From Chytridium lagenaria (lineage: Eukaryota > Chytridiomycota > Chytridiomycetes > Chytridiales > Chytridiaceae), in the NCBI GenBank assembly GCA_025449115.1, contig JAHLKC010000169.1:1-64000 (forward strand): a stretch of 64,000 nucleotides of DNA, given 5' to 3'. Positions 12,307 through 24,442 of the stretch are shown piece by piece (position 1 is the first letter of the stretch; each line of letters opens with the position of its first letter). The position numbers and the translations under genes are program-made. Below the pieces are notes generated by a model that worked only from the letters and a program-made list of their open reading frames with translations, did no database searches and had not been told where the DNA came from.

Positions 12307-15300
12307 TCAAACTTCCGTCGTCGTCACAACCGTCGCCAAAAACAACTCTGTCGCCCAATGCGGTACAGCCTCATGCACCTTCCTCAACACCCTGGCGCTT
12401 TCAAATCCAGGTCCCCACAACCATCCCAATTGTGCTACAACCGCCTTCGAATCAGGAGTATAAGGTTCAAGCGTAAACGTTTCCCTCTCTACACCCGTCA
12501 AATGAACCATCATCAGATCCGTGGCAGAGGGTGCGCGGACAGTCAACGTAAAGTTCCAGAGGTTTGTGCCGTAACTACCGGCATGACGGATGACATGGTG
12601 GGTGAGACCGGATTGAGGGGTGGATTCGAGGGACCAGGAGAGGACTTCAGCGTTGAAACTGATGACCGTCCCTAAAGAGAATTTGTCCGAAGAACAGGTT
12701 AAACAAACGCAATCTTAACCGAAGGTGCTTTGTGCCTTCAAGTAAAGCAAGACGTGTTTGGCAGCACGCCAAACAACCAAACAAATGAATACTTACAAAC
12801 ATGTTCGGGATGATAACAATTTAACGTTAACGTCCTCGTCCCCTTCTCCGCATCCCAACTCACATCCCTTGCCTCAATAACAGGTACCCGAGCATCCTTA
12901 GCAGGCGGACCCTCCCATAACCACTTCACCTCCCCCTCTTCATCCACCTTCAACCCCTCCGTCACATCAAACACATGAGACTCAATAAAATGACTAAACG
13001 GGAACAACGTTGCCCAAGAATGATCATTCTCCTCAACGCTTTGAAGCTGCGACGGAAGGTTAAGGGATTTCTCAACAGACTCAACTATCGGTTGCATGTA
13101 GGGAGGATCAGAATGTGAGATATGGACGGTACGACGACCAGAGGTCGCGTTTTGCATGTACTGAATAAACACTCTCTGTGAACACCAAAACGTTAGTGAA
13201 AAAAAAAAAAACGCGAGATAACAGATTCAACATACCTTTGGATGCAATTCATCATACGGGAACGACGCTGACGCAAACACCGCAACAACAAGCACCACCA
13301 ACCCCACCGTCCCAATACAAGCCTTGACCAATTTCCTCCTAGCGACTCTCGCCAAAAACGGCGTCACGACCGACGAAAACGACAACAAACTCAACAATCC
13401 AACAAGTCCTCCCACAATCACATCCACAGGACTCGTCGCTCCAATCCGTCCTGCAAGTGGAACAAAAAGATTCAACCCCATGATGGTTTGAACAACACCA
13501 AAGGACGCCGTCAAGGGATACGCTACAGCGTACGCCAGCGGATGGATGGGACGGTTGGACCCGTTTGGAGCTGAGACGCTGGATGGCGTGAGAAGACGGT
13601 CGATGAGGTGCCCGAGGATGAGGGAGACGGTGACGATGGAGAAGAGGAAGGCGGAACCGAGTCGGAAAAGAGTGGTGAGGAGGACAAAGAGGGCGTTCCA
13701 AAGCATGACAGCGTTCCAGGTGCGACGTTCAAAGTGAACAGGGTTGTCGAGAGTGTGAGCGGGGACAATGAGGCGGGTGAGGAGGTGCGCGCATAAAAGA
13801 CCTGATCAAAAAGACGTCAATCCATGTAGAGGAGAAGAATGAATAACGTACCAGCGATAGCAGCCGGCGCGTGAAGCAAAAACGCCAACGCCTCTCCCCT
13901 GAAATAAGTCAACGGTTTCCCCACAACAAACTGCATAACAGCGCCCTGTAAAGCCGGTGCCACCACCATCACCCCCATATTAAAGCCCACACCCAAAAAC
14001 GTCATAAAGAGGGGTGCGAATCCCGACAGCACCTTCATGTCCTTGTTACTGGTGTCATTGCTGTTCTGACGAGCCGTGTTGGCGAAAATGCCGACAAAGG
14101 AGGTCCGGAAGGCGAGGAGGACGGCGGTGAGGATAATAGCGGCGTGGATGGCGTCAGCGGTGGACCAGTCGTATGCAACAAAGAAAAGACCTTTTTTAAG
14201 TAAGTAAGGGTGACTGATATAGAGTGAAAAAGAAAGGGACTTACCAAAGACGTCAAAAATAGATATAATCACGACCCGTAGTGAAATCCTCGATGGCGAC
14301 ATCTCCCAAGAGGTTTTGGACAATGGCTAACGTATTTTCTCCCATATGTTGTAAAAGACCTTTTTCAACGTTTTCGGGTATGTCCATCATAGAATGGTAC
14401 CTTTGTTTGTATAATGACGGTAAGCTTACATCACACAATGTTAAACAAACAATCACTCACGTAAAAGAGTTTTGGTAGATAGCCATATCCTATTAAAACC
14501 AACCCCAAAAATCAGAACAGTAGAACACAAAAGAAAAAAGGAATCAACTTACAATCCCATGCATATCTCCATGATCCACAAACTGTCTAAAATCCGTATC
14601 ACTCAAAATCAACCCCGTCATAAAAATATCATTCGACACCACCGATCCATGCGGATAAGGCGCGGCCTTATAAGCATCCACCATCCCCTCGCATTCGATT
14701 GAAACAACACCTCCTTCCCATGATTCCCCATCGCCTCCAAATTCACAAACGCCCTCACATTCTTCGCCAACGGGTTGGTCGTCACAAACGCATGCGAGGC
14801 ATCCTGGAACGATTCTTCGGCACCGTTGAAAAGAAGGATGAGGGAGTTACGGAGTGGGGTGCGACGTTGGGAGACGATACGCGCTATTTCGAGCATGACG
14901 GAGACGGAGGCGGCGTCGTCACAGGCGCCTGGGGTGACGATCTGAGGAAACATTTTGGTTGAATGGGACGTTATTTTTTTTTATGTAGATACCTGAGAGT
15001 CGAAATGGGAGTTGAGGAGGATGGAGTTTTTGTCGCATTCGTCACCGCATGAGATTCGGACGACAATGTTGGTGATGTTGGTGTAAATCTTCATGACGAC
15101 TATTGGCAAGAATTAACGATAAAGTCGGTCAGGGGTGCAATCTCACCTTCACCCATAAAGTCGAAACGATGGCTTCCATCCACACGATCCACGTTGATTT
15201 CTATATTCCACGGTCAACAAAAAAAAAAAAGAAAAAAAAAACCAGGAAAAAAAAAAGTCCGAAAAACATTGATGTATGGCCACTGAACATGTAAAGAAAA

Positions 15301-15736
15301 AAAAGTATATCAACCCACCAAATGTCGGCACAAACGGATTTCCTCCGCCTCCTTCTTATACTGCTCCAACTTTTCCAATATATACCGTCTCGCCAACTCC
15401 TCACCCCTAGTCCCAACAACACCTACAAAAAAAAAACCCATTCAACACCCAAACACAAAAAAAACCGAAATCCTAACTCACGCATCCCAATCTCCCCCGC
15501 AAGCGCCGTCACATGCGCCATCGCAACCCCTCCGAAAACTGCGGAACACCTTTCACATCCACCAAACCCGTTTTCGGGGTTGGGAGATGATAGTGTCGAT
15601 AAAACGCAAACCCGCCAGCAAGAACGTAGATGGAGAGGAGGATGAAGAGGATGAGGTTTGTTTTTGGAGCGGACATTGTTTTGGAACGAGTCGGTGTGAT
15701 CGGGACGTTGAGGGGTTTGGTCTTTGATGCTGTCAT
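12307..15736 (-). CDS. ERMP1-like endoplasmic reticulum M28 metallopeptidase, multi-pass membrane protein
   Basis: A zinc exopeptidase-fold (M28) enzyme of the ER membrane, as in vertebrate ERMP1 (Fxna) and its fungal vacuolar relative Pff1. It starts MTASKTKPLNV with a signal-anchor (NLILFILLSIYVLAGGFAF). Next come AMAHVTALAGEIGMR, VVGTRGEELARRYILEKLEQ, and the catalytic region ILLNSHFDS, TPGACDDAASVSVMLEIAR, LILLFNGAEES, FVNLEAMGN and YHSMMDIPENV, which carry the expected His/Asp/Glu/Asp/His ligands. The C-terminal half (12738-14323) has several hydrophobic membrane segments and a luminal-type domain, ending HWATELFLATVVTTTEV. Numerous short introns split it. One-base slips occur at CCCC 15527-15530 and near 14690, both inside conserved motifs. 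The start is chosen because it precedes the membrane anchor directly. Confidence 0.87.
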
Positions 15737-16307
15737 GTTGTAATGCACCTCAGGCCGAAAGGACGGTCGTACCAGTGAAGGTGAACACACGCGATATAGA
15801 ATTGAAGACGCCGTTTTTTGTGTTTTCTTTTTTTTGCGGTGTTTGATCTATTTTTCCGCATCACGAATCGATGCCTCAAGACCTGGAATGTGAGAGTGCG
15901 GTATGATTGCAAACTTACAAGCATGAAGGCAGGGATAGAACAAAAATTGGAGTTTAGGAAGCGACAAAGTAAGAAGTGGAAGTCCACATCTTAAGAAAAA
16001 AAACCAACATGAATAAATGGTGACAGGAGGATTTCAATGTTAGATTACGCTCCAAAAGGACGTGATATCCATTCGTCAACATCAACAATTGCAAAGAGGT
16101 GAACAACAAAAAAAAAAGGGGTGACAAAAAACGGAAAAGAACATGACGACAAGAAGAAAAACAAAAAAGGGGGACTCTCTCCTCTATGCGAGTATAGAGG
16201 GTTTCCCAAATCAACACACATACTCATTACGCCGCACACCCTCCAATCATCTTTACCAAGCCCCCTTTCCAAAAAAAAATGGAGCTAATAATACCAAAAA
16301 TCGGGAT
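15737..16307. other. Intergenic region upstream of the ERMP1-like gene
   Basis: Short A/T-rich stretch with homopolymers, between two minus-strand genes. No supported gene. It probably holds the ERMP1-like promoter and the Sec14 3' end. Confidence 0.5.
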
Positions 16308-17473
16308 TCAAAAGGCAAACCGAAAAAAAAAAAAAAAAAAGCAAAGAGAACTGTGACATAATAAAAAAATACACTCCCCATACACACACTCCCCCAAAAA
16401 ATCATGCCTTCTCCCCCCGTTCGCCTCAGCATGTTTAACATGACGCATCATATCCCCAGTCCCATACTTGACCTCAAACCGTTCAAACTCCTCTCTAGGG
16501 TAGCCCTCCACGGACCCATCATTCCAAGGTCCAATATCAGCCATATCGCAACCCCCTGGGCAGTTGCAGCTCCCACCAAGAGCTTCAGGGAGACAATCCA
16601 CGTCAATGAATTCAAGAAGTTTCTCCTTGTACCCGCTGCCGAGAATGTAAATCTTGTTGACGGTGACTTCGTCGAGGAGGGTTTGACAAGGATCCAGACT
16701 AAGAGAAGTGACGTGTTAGTCGTTTAAAGAAACGTGAAAGGAACAATCGGGAGGCGGTATGTTTTATAACAACCACACACACCCCGAAAAAATGGCATGA
16801 AAATTCGTAATAAAAAAACAAACTCACCAGTGGTGAAAAGATACGGTGCGTTAATAATAAACATCTTCCCCAACATCTCTGGGTAATAGTTTTGCGCAAT
16901 ATTTGAAACCTGCTTGACGAGTCCAAACACTGACGAAAACATGGACACCGACACCCCTTCAAATCCATAATCACACAACTCTGTTCCAAATGCCGTCCAA
17001 ACTTTGTACTGCAAGCGGGCAACCTATAATGCACAAGCTTCTCATACTCATACACATGATTCCTCAACATCCTCTCATCCGTGGTGACCGAAAACAATTG
17101 CGTGAGATCAAGCACCCCAAACCGTTCAACGTAAAGCGGTCTACCAATCTTATCCACCTTGTGATAATACCGCGGGTAGAACTTTTTGACAACAGGGTAT
17201 TCAGGGAAATCAAACGTATCCCGGATGTCGTTGGTACCGTATTCTTGACGCCAGATCTCGCAATCGATAACATCTTCTTGGAGAGGGGGAGGGTGAATTT
17301 ACGGGCTCGAAGGAAACGGAGGAGGAGATGGTCGTCGTGTTCTGAGGGCTTGTAGTAGCCTTCTTCTGTGAGCTCTTTTTTGAATTGGGCGAGAACTTCT
17401 TCTTGCTCTGGGTGAGATGGCCCAGCCGTCCGTTGAGGTTCTCCATGGAGGTTGCGAGACTTGCGGTGGACAT
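16308..17473 (-). CDS. SEC14: Sec14-family phosphatidylinositol/phosphatidylcholine transfer protein
   Basis: A cytosolic lipid-transfer protein of the CRAL-TRIO family that supports Golgi phospholipid signalling. It starts MSTASLATSMENLNGRLGHL. The CRAL-TRIO N domain reads EEVLAQFKKELTEEGYY and HDDHLLLRFLRARKFTL. Then come DCEIWRQEYGTNDIRDTFDF, YPRYYHKVDKIGRPLYVERF, the lipid-binding core IMDLKGVSVSMF, YYPEMLGKMFIINAPYLF, and LLEFIDVDCLPEALGGSCNC with the usual LPxxLGG. The length and order match yeast Sec14. Two conserved-to-conserved frame changes each need one extra C on the coding strand (plus-strand runs GGG 17410-17412 and GG 17280-17281). The final codons run into a homopolymer, so the stop is uncertain. 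Confidence 0.92.
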
Positions 17474-20400
17474 TGGGAACGGCGGATTGGTATGAAGGAA
17501 GGAAGCCGGGGGTTGGTTGGGTAGGGGTTGTGGGTGATGATCTGGCTGAGGGATCTGGAGATGATGTTAGTATTGCCTGCTGGATTTCAAGTCTTTCCCA
17601 AACTCACCTAGGTGTGATCCCAGAAAAAAAACCTTAGCTTTTCAAAGCCTTCTGAAAAAGATGAGGATCGTTTTGGAATCTGGAATCCCTGAAGCAGTGC
17701 GCGAGATGGATGCCTGTCCAATAGCTACAAAAAAATATCTACCCGTAAAATGAGCAAAGAACCAAAATAGCTATTCGGGCCAACGTTCGAAAAAAAACCG
17801 CCGACAACAAAAAGGATGGCGATGGCTATGGATACATGAAAAAGGATGACGGAATGATGAAGGCTACCCTGCGAATCAGAAAACCGATGATGACGGAAAT
17901 TCACTTGAACGAGAGTCTCCAAAACCATCACAAAAGTGCTGTGCAAATTTCACTTTTGGGCGCCTCCTTGAACTTGTCTCCTTATTGCTGAGATCTCATG
18001 AGGTCTTAATGACCCCTAAACAAGAGCTAAAACCTGTCTGTGGAGAAAACAATCTTTTGAATGTCTTTGTAGAATCCATTAACGCGTTGCATGTTTATTA
18101 TTGTTTATTATTGAAAGAGTTCATTCTGGCTTGCGGGATTTTAGCCTGCACAATGTATAAACGTACACTGCCTCGCCTTCCTACACAAAGGCTGCGAGAA
18201 ATGAATATTCAAGTCAAGTGCGTCTCCTTTGCGTGAGTGTTCCTCTTTCTACTAAGCGTCAATGCTTTTGGTGGACATGTGGAATGTAATTTCCTCCCAA
18301 ATCAAGCCCGATCACAACCATAGTGCCATGTTGCTTCTTGATTTCCAGAAGGTCACGTCCAAAGGAAGAAAAAAAAAACACCATCCAATTCCGCGTTTCT
18401 TACCATCGTCATTTATCAGACCGTACATAGTCAGGAAGTCTGAGAACAGCCAGTGATTCCTTCCATGCGATCAGGAACCGGGATGGTTCCTTCACACACA
18501 ATAGCATCGTCGAGTTCAACGTTTAATAACTTGGCCAACTCTCACGTCCCGGATCACCCACGTCTTCCTACACCCTCTCCTCCTCCTCCTTATCCACCCC
18601 TCTTCTCTCAAAACTGTAAGAGCCACGCCGCCCACCCCAAAACACATTTTTCTAATCAACATCCCGCAGCTACAAACCTCAGCGTCTACTGAACGTGGGA
18701 GGGATGACATTGACATGCCACCGCCTTTCAAGTCTCTCGACATGTGCACGAACAGTCTCGGATTCGCGTAAGACTCATTTCCCATTTCACTGGGCCATCC
18801 CAACGTCTGCGGTCAACAAGTAACGGTGCTAGCGTTGTAGACAGTTTAACAGATTGTTCACTCACAACACTTGGCCGCAAACGAACCATCTTGTAAGCTT
18901 TCCTCTTCTTCTTTTATCTGTTTTGATATGAATGTGACTCTGATGTTGTATTCTTTTTTTAGGTGAGCTTTTTCCCGCAGATATGCGTTGGAGTGCAGCA
19001 GCTCTTACGCTATGCAGCGAGTATACTACACAGAGAATTCAATGCGCTGCTGAATAAGCTATCACGAATGGGGCCAACGTCTTGCAGTCCAATGTTATTG
19101 GACTGTTGCGCCAATTACAAAGGGTCCACATCTGGAGGTGGTCGCAATCACGTTATATGTCACCAGGATTGACCATGCGTCATATGGATGTGGGTTGACG
19201 TTTTGTTGTTGTGTTGATGAGTGTTTATTGTGTCCGTTTATATGAATATACGTTTATCTACATTTTTAGCAGATGTTAGATCTTGTGATTTTGTCCTTTA
19301 CAACATATATAAAGTATATGTCTCTCTGTTTTGACATTTAAATCAAAAACAATACCCGGATATTGATAAAGATATTTATTTGTCAGTAGTCATCAAGCAT
19401 GTAACTTTTTTATAATTATAATGAATACATAAATATACCTACAACCTACCAATATAGTTTGTATTTATAATAACACACATTGTTAGTATATTAATAATAT
19501 TGTTTAATAGTATAATAACAGATCCTATTATATAATTGAAGCCGACCCGAACAGGAATACGTTACCTGAATGTGTATAATAAAATATTATTATTATATAC
19601 GTAGTATCACACACCCTTTTGCACACAACCTTTTTTTATTTTTCTATTTCTAAAACGCAAGGTGATAATGGAATAGATGTTACACATTACAAACCTTATT
19701 ATATATTTATTTTGTTTCAAAGAAATAATAAGAAAGAAGATTTAAATAATTATTTATTATATATTAGGCCGTGTCGTGGGCAAACACAATAGGATTTTTA
19801 TAGTATTTTCAAAAATATAGAATTGAAATTTATAGATAAGGGCACCGAACGGAATTGCCCTTTTGAAATACACTGTTTTCAAAATACTGTTTCACCGTGA
19901 GATATTGCAATAGCGGGAAATAAGCACTAAAATACTGTAGGGAAATGATTGGTGCACACATAACAAAAATAGACCGCTGAAGATTCAGTTTCCATTGACA
20001 AAAAATGGCCATTGTTGTCGGTATTAATCAAATGTGATGGTTTTTTCAAGAATAGGACGGACGCATGGGTTCTGTAGATAAGGACAGCCTGCTGCTGCTT
20101 CAAGTTTTCGCTGTTGAGGACAGATTAAGGTCCTGGGACTGCTTTCTGAGAGCAGGGCCTGAGCTGCATCTGAACGTTCTTTGCTCAGAAGAAAGCATGT
20201 ACAATAATAAGGTCTTGGCTGGTTTCTTTGCCTAAAAGGGTTGATTGAAGGATGAAGGACTATATCAATAGATATTCCTCTTGACACCATACTGCATACT
20301 GGATGCTAATAATAGCTTGAAGAGTCATCCAGATCCAGTCAAGGGATGCTATAAGGCACTGGATTGTGCCCTGCATTCCTCAATGTATTATGAAGCCACG

Positions 20401-21220
20401 CAATGACGGCAACCGATCATAACATCTATGTCCTTTTCCTCCTGTTCTCTTCTACCTTCCTCCTTTTATCTTTATAGTGGTTGGGTTGGCGGTTGGAGGA
20501 ACCGTGATACGCCATTATACTTGTGTTTTGGCTGGACACGGTGAGACTTCCGTCGTTGACAAACAGAAATCATATTCAAAAACTGGTCAAGCTGTTTTGC
20601 AATATCGCTAAAACGTGATAAAATTTCGGCCTACCGAACACTTTTTTGCCCCTTACAATTTGGTGTTCCTACCGAACACTTTTTGAGATTTTGAAACTCT
20701 ATAAACATATTGTTGATATTTCAAAATAGTTTTTGGAATTGCCGTACCGAAATTTGAATTTTTTTTTGTATTTCCTCCAATATAGCATTTGGTAAAATTT
20801 TAATTAGTAAATTCGCCCCACCAACAGAGCCTTAATTATAAAATAAATAATACCCAGAAAACTCTATTTGAAATGGTAATAGTTTAATTTTTTAATAATA
20901 ATATAAAAATATAATAATAAATAATAAACTAATATTTATTACTTCAACCTATACACTATTCACCCCTATTACCGGAAACCCATCACTCCCATTCACTACT
21001 ACCATCACCCTATCATCATTCATCATCATCATCCTTTTATCCATTCACCATCACCATCACATATCCAAAGTAAAAGTATCCAGGCATCAGAGATACTTCA
21101 ACAAGCTACATAACATCCTAGATTATTTTATTTTATAGATTATTCAATCCTTCATCCATTCCTTCCTTCCTTCCCTCCCTCCACACTCCAATTCCTCATT
21201 CATTCATCCATTCCGTCATC
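17474..21220. other. Long AT-rich intergenic region
   Basis: No gene is supported here. At 18450-19170 a less AT-rich stretch has short open frames on both strands but no recognisable family and no clear exon structure; it could be an untranslated or non-coding transcript. 19200-19800 and 20800-21200 are very AT-rich with simple-sequence runs. 19830-20770 holds a possible degenerate inverted-repeat element, listed separately. 21150-21220 is the leader of the DOMON gene with CATT and CCTT repeats. Confidence 0.5.
19830..20770. repeat. Possible degenerate terminal-inverted-repeat element
   Basis: The left end has GGGCACCGAACGGAATTGCCC, TTTTGAAATAC and GAGATATTGCAA. The right end, reverse-complemented, has GGTACGGCAATTCC, TTTTGAAATAT and GCGATATTGCAA in the same order. 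Between them is a segment with different texture (20030-20520). A direct repeat, CTACCGAACACTTTTT, sits at about 20631 and 20670. No transposase is recognisable. It may be a decayed non-autonomous DNA transposon; the match was judged by eye only. Confidence 0.3.
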
Positions 21221-23737
21221 ATGATCACTGTAAAGGCGATCATGAGCTCTGTGGTATCGTCAACATCATCGTCACTCTTACTGCTAGCACTACTATTACT
21301 CTCCCCTGCATCAATAGTCGTCAATGCTCAACAAAACTGTAAGTAAAAAAATATACTTTTTTGTAGTCTTTTATTGCTCTTTCTTTCTTTCTAGTCTTTA
21401 CATTCAATCTATCACATCATTCCTTCATTCACCAACTTCATTTCTTCATTCACCAACTTGATTCTCCTTTCTTGGTTTCATATCTATGGGGGATCGTTTG
21501 GAATCGGTCATTTGCTTGTCATTCGGACCGACTCATGCGTAGCATGGTCATCGCCACCAGTAACGGAGCCTTTACCAAACTTTCTTCAACTTACGTTCTC
21601 ACTCCCTATCAGTCTCTCTCTCCCCCCGTTTCTGACGATTCCTGTTACATTCACTATACGACGATCGATATTTGTACAAGGAACCAAAAAAAAACTAATA
21701 GTTATATTGAATCATAGACCGCTGCAGTGACAACAACGAATTATGTCTCTCATGGACCTACTCCGCTTCAGCCTCCGCCCCTGGAGTCACTTACACCGTC
21801 TCATCTGCAACCCACGCTGGATGGCTAGGTATCGGCATGGGCCCCAACCCGGTATGCTCGGCGCAAAACTCTACCTTGGTCACCGCAGCGGTGGCAACTT
21901 GGCCGTCACCATCCTCTCTCCCGGCACTCAAGATGATCATGATCCCCTTCTCGCCACCAACAGATTAGAGAACGATGGCTCCATTGTCACAAAGCCCGCT
22001 GGAAACTATGAAGTTCCGAATTCCATCTTGACCTTTTCGTTCTTTAGACCCGTCTCGGTCGCTGGTGATCCCGCCGGAACAGGCGTTACTGAGGATGTTC
22101 AGTATATTTGGGGTGTCTCGGATACCGTGCCGGAGTCTGTCGAAGCCCTTCCCACTCTTCGTCATATTGCTCGTGGTGTCTTTGGTGCTATCCCTGAAGT
22201 CTTGGTATGTATTTCCTCTTTTTGACAAGGGTTGAGTGTGAATGAGAAAAAAAGTTGGGCCTTTAAGATAGAAGACTTGGAAGGTAGCCCTAAGTTGGAA
22301 AGTATCCATAACGTATCCGCCTAGCCGCGCATTATCCGGATTATGGCTAAAACTATTAAAACTCGTTTTATACGGATTTTTATCTTCAAATTTCCCCAAT
22401 TCTTTTTAATGGTTTATTATTTCAAAATTTCTTACTCATGATGCTAATCATTACATCCTCTTCACCTTTTCTTTACTTTCCTCTTTTAAATTTAGGCTGC
22501 ACCAAACAGCCCTACCACAGCTGCCAGGACCAAGCGCCGTCCGCGTTACCACCAGCACCACCGCCGCCGCTCCCGCTGCAACCGGCACCGGCACCGCCCT
22601 CACTGGCGCTCAAAAGGCCGTCTCCAACTTTTGCAACGCTGCCCGCTCCTCTGCGTCACCGCCGTCCGCGACGCCACCACCAACATTGCCACCATTGCTG
22701 TTCAATCCACCTACAACGGCTGGGCCTCCATTGGTGTTGGCTCCAACATCATGGCTGGCGCCACCTTTTACACTGCCTGGTTCAGCAGCAGCGGATCCCT
22801 CGTCGTCACTCAGCGTACTTCAAATGGTTACGTCGCTCCACCGCTTTCATCTAACCAAGGTATCACATCATCCCGTTCCCCAACGAACCCACCGTCGTCG
22901 CACCCCTCGCTGGCGCCGTCATCCAATACGCTTTCACCCGTCCCGTCGCCAACGACCCATCTGGAGCCGCCCCACTCTCTGCCGTTGTCGCCACCGATTT
23001 CATCTGGGCAGGCTACTCTGGCTCCAACGGCAACAATTTCCCTAAACACGCTTCCGGCAATTACGGTGCCTTCCAACTCGATCTCAGCAAAGTCGGAACC
23101 GTCTCCACGGGTTCAGCCACCTCCTCCCAATTCGACGCAAAGCTCATGCGATTGCTCCATGGCGTGTTTATGTTTATCGCGTGGGGCGTCATGCCTTACG
23201 CTGGTTATCTTTGTCGCTCGGTACCTCAAAGACCGAATGGGTCACGCTTGGTACCTCACCCATCTTGGTCTCATGCTTGGTGGTGTTGGTGTCTTTACCG
23301 TCGCTGGTCTCATCGCCATTGAACTCCCCATCGCATCCGGTGTCTCCCGATTCATTGGAACCTGGCACGGTCTCTTTGGCACCATCCTCGCTCTTGGACT
23401 CTGGCCCATCCAAGTCGCCCTCGGTTTCATCTCCAACAAGTTATGGTCCCCGAACCGTCCCGCTGTTCCATGGTGGGATCAACTCCACTGGTGGATGGGT
23501 CGATTGCTTGTCGTGGGATCTGTGGCGATCATGTATTATGGGTTGGTGTTGTTTGAGGCACCTAGTCTTGCGTATGTGGGATTGTTCTTGTGGATTGGGG
23601 TTTGTGTGATTGTGTTGGTGGCTGGACAGTTTGCTATTGGGGTTGTGCATCACGTTGCAAAACCTGAGGAGAATATTGGTATGAACAGTAATTTGGGACA
23701 GGCGCAAGGGAATCACGCGTACCGTGGCAAAGTCTGA
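21221..23737 (+). CDS. Secretory-pathway DOMON-DOMON-cytochrome b561 membrane haem protein
   Basis: Exon 1 (21221-21338) encodes a signal peptide (MITVKAIMSS...LLLLALLLLSPASIVVNAQQN) and ends at a gtaag donor. The second exon (about 21720-22205) holds a first DOMON domain (SWTYSASA, THAGWLGIGMG, LYLGHRSGGNLAV, FSFFRPVSV). The third (about 22496-23737) holds a second (TTNIATIAVQSTYNGWASIG, FIWAGYSGSNGNNFPKHA). Next is a cytochrome b561 region with His in LLHGVFMFIAWG, WYLTHLGLMLGG, TWHGLFGTILALGL and HWWMGRLLVVGS; these are the likely haem ligands. Such proteins move electrons across membranes, with ferric or quinone acceptors in relatives. Frame slips occur at CCCC 21842-21845, near 22850 and at TT 23205-23206. 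The physiological acceptor cannot be told. Confidence 0.86.
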
Positions 23738-24442
23738 TTTTTAAACCACTCATGATACTTCATTTCAATTTTGGCTTTTTCTTTCGTATTTTACCGGTTC
23801 CGTTGCGTACGTTTTCGTTTATTTCTTTCATTGTTTTCGAGGTTTTGGGAAGGTTTTGGGATGGTTTTCTAATGATGTCCTTTTCCAAGTTTTTCGTGTT
23901 TGTAAAAGTGTCTGCTTTTTCTTCTTTTTTTGGCTGTTTCGGTTATGTACACCACCTCGTTTGTCTCGTCTCGTCGAGTCTCTCTTCTTTTTCTTAAAAC
24001 CTCGCGTATATGTGACCTCCAATATCTGTGTTCATCTCGTTTTGACGAGTTTGTTTTCAGTTCCCCCCGTTTCTCTTTGTCCGTGTCGGCTTCCATTCTT
24101 CTTTTAAAGTTTTTTTAATACATCAACTCCCTCGGCGGATGTTTATTCTGGTTGATGCGGTCTTTGTTTTGGTTGATTTGGTCCAGAGTGTATTGGAAGA
24201 CAGTGAGGTCAAAGAAAAAATTGCTGAAGATTGTTGGGGAGTGCAGACATTTCCGACACCCATTCCATTACACCTCGACTCATCGGCAAAACCAAACACC
24301 AACGATCCTCAGTGACATTAACTCCACGCATCCTCAACCATCTCAATCATCGCGTTGGGAGGGGGTAGGGGAATCAAAAACCCCATTCGAATCGTTTCCT
24401 CATTTAAACAACACCCAGACATCCCACTTCACCATCCCCCAA
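23738..24442. other. Intergenic region
   Basis: A T-rich stretch after the cytochrome b561 stop and a C-rich leader just before GPAA1. Nothing else is supported. Confidence 0.5.

Noticed and set aside
18453..19172. Short plus-strand frames in the large AT-rich gap
   Set aside because: No recognisable family, no consistent splice pattern, and open frames on the opposite strand are equally long. Could be a non-coding transcript, but nothing supports that directly.
22828..23716. Several minus-strand frames over the cytochrome b561 gene
   Set aside because: Antisense to haem-ligand membrane segments; no motif of their own.
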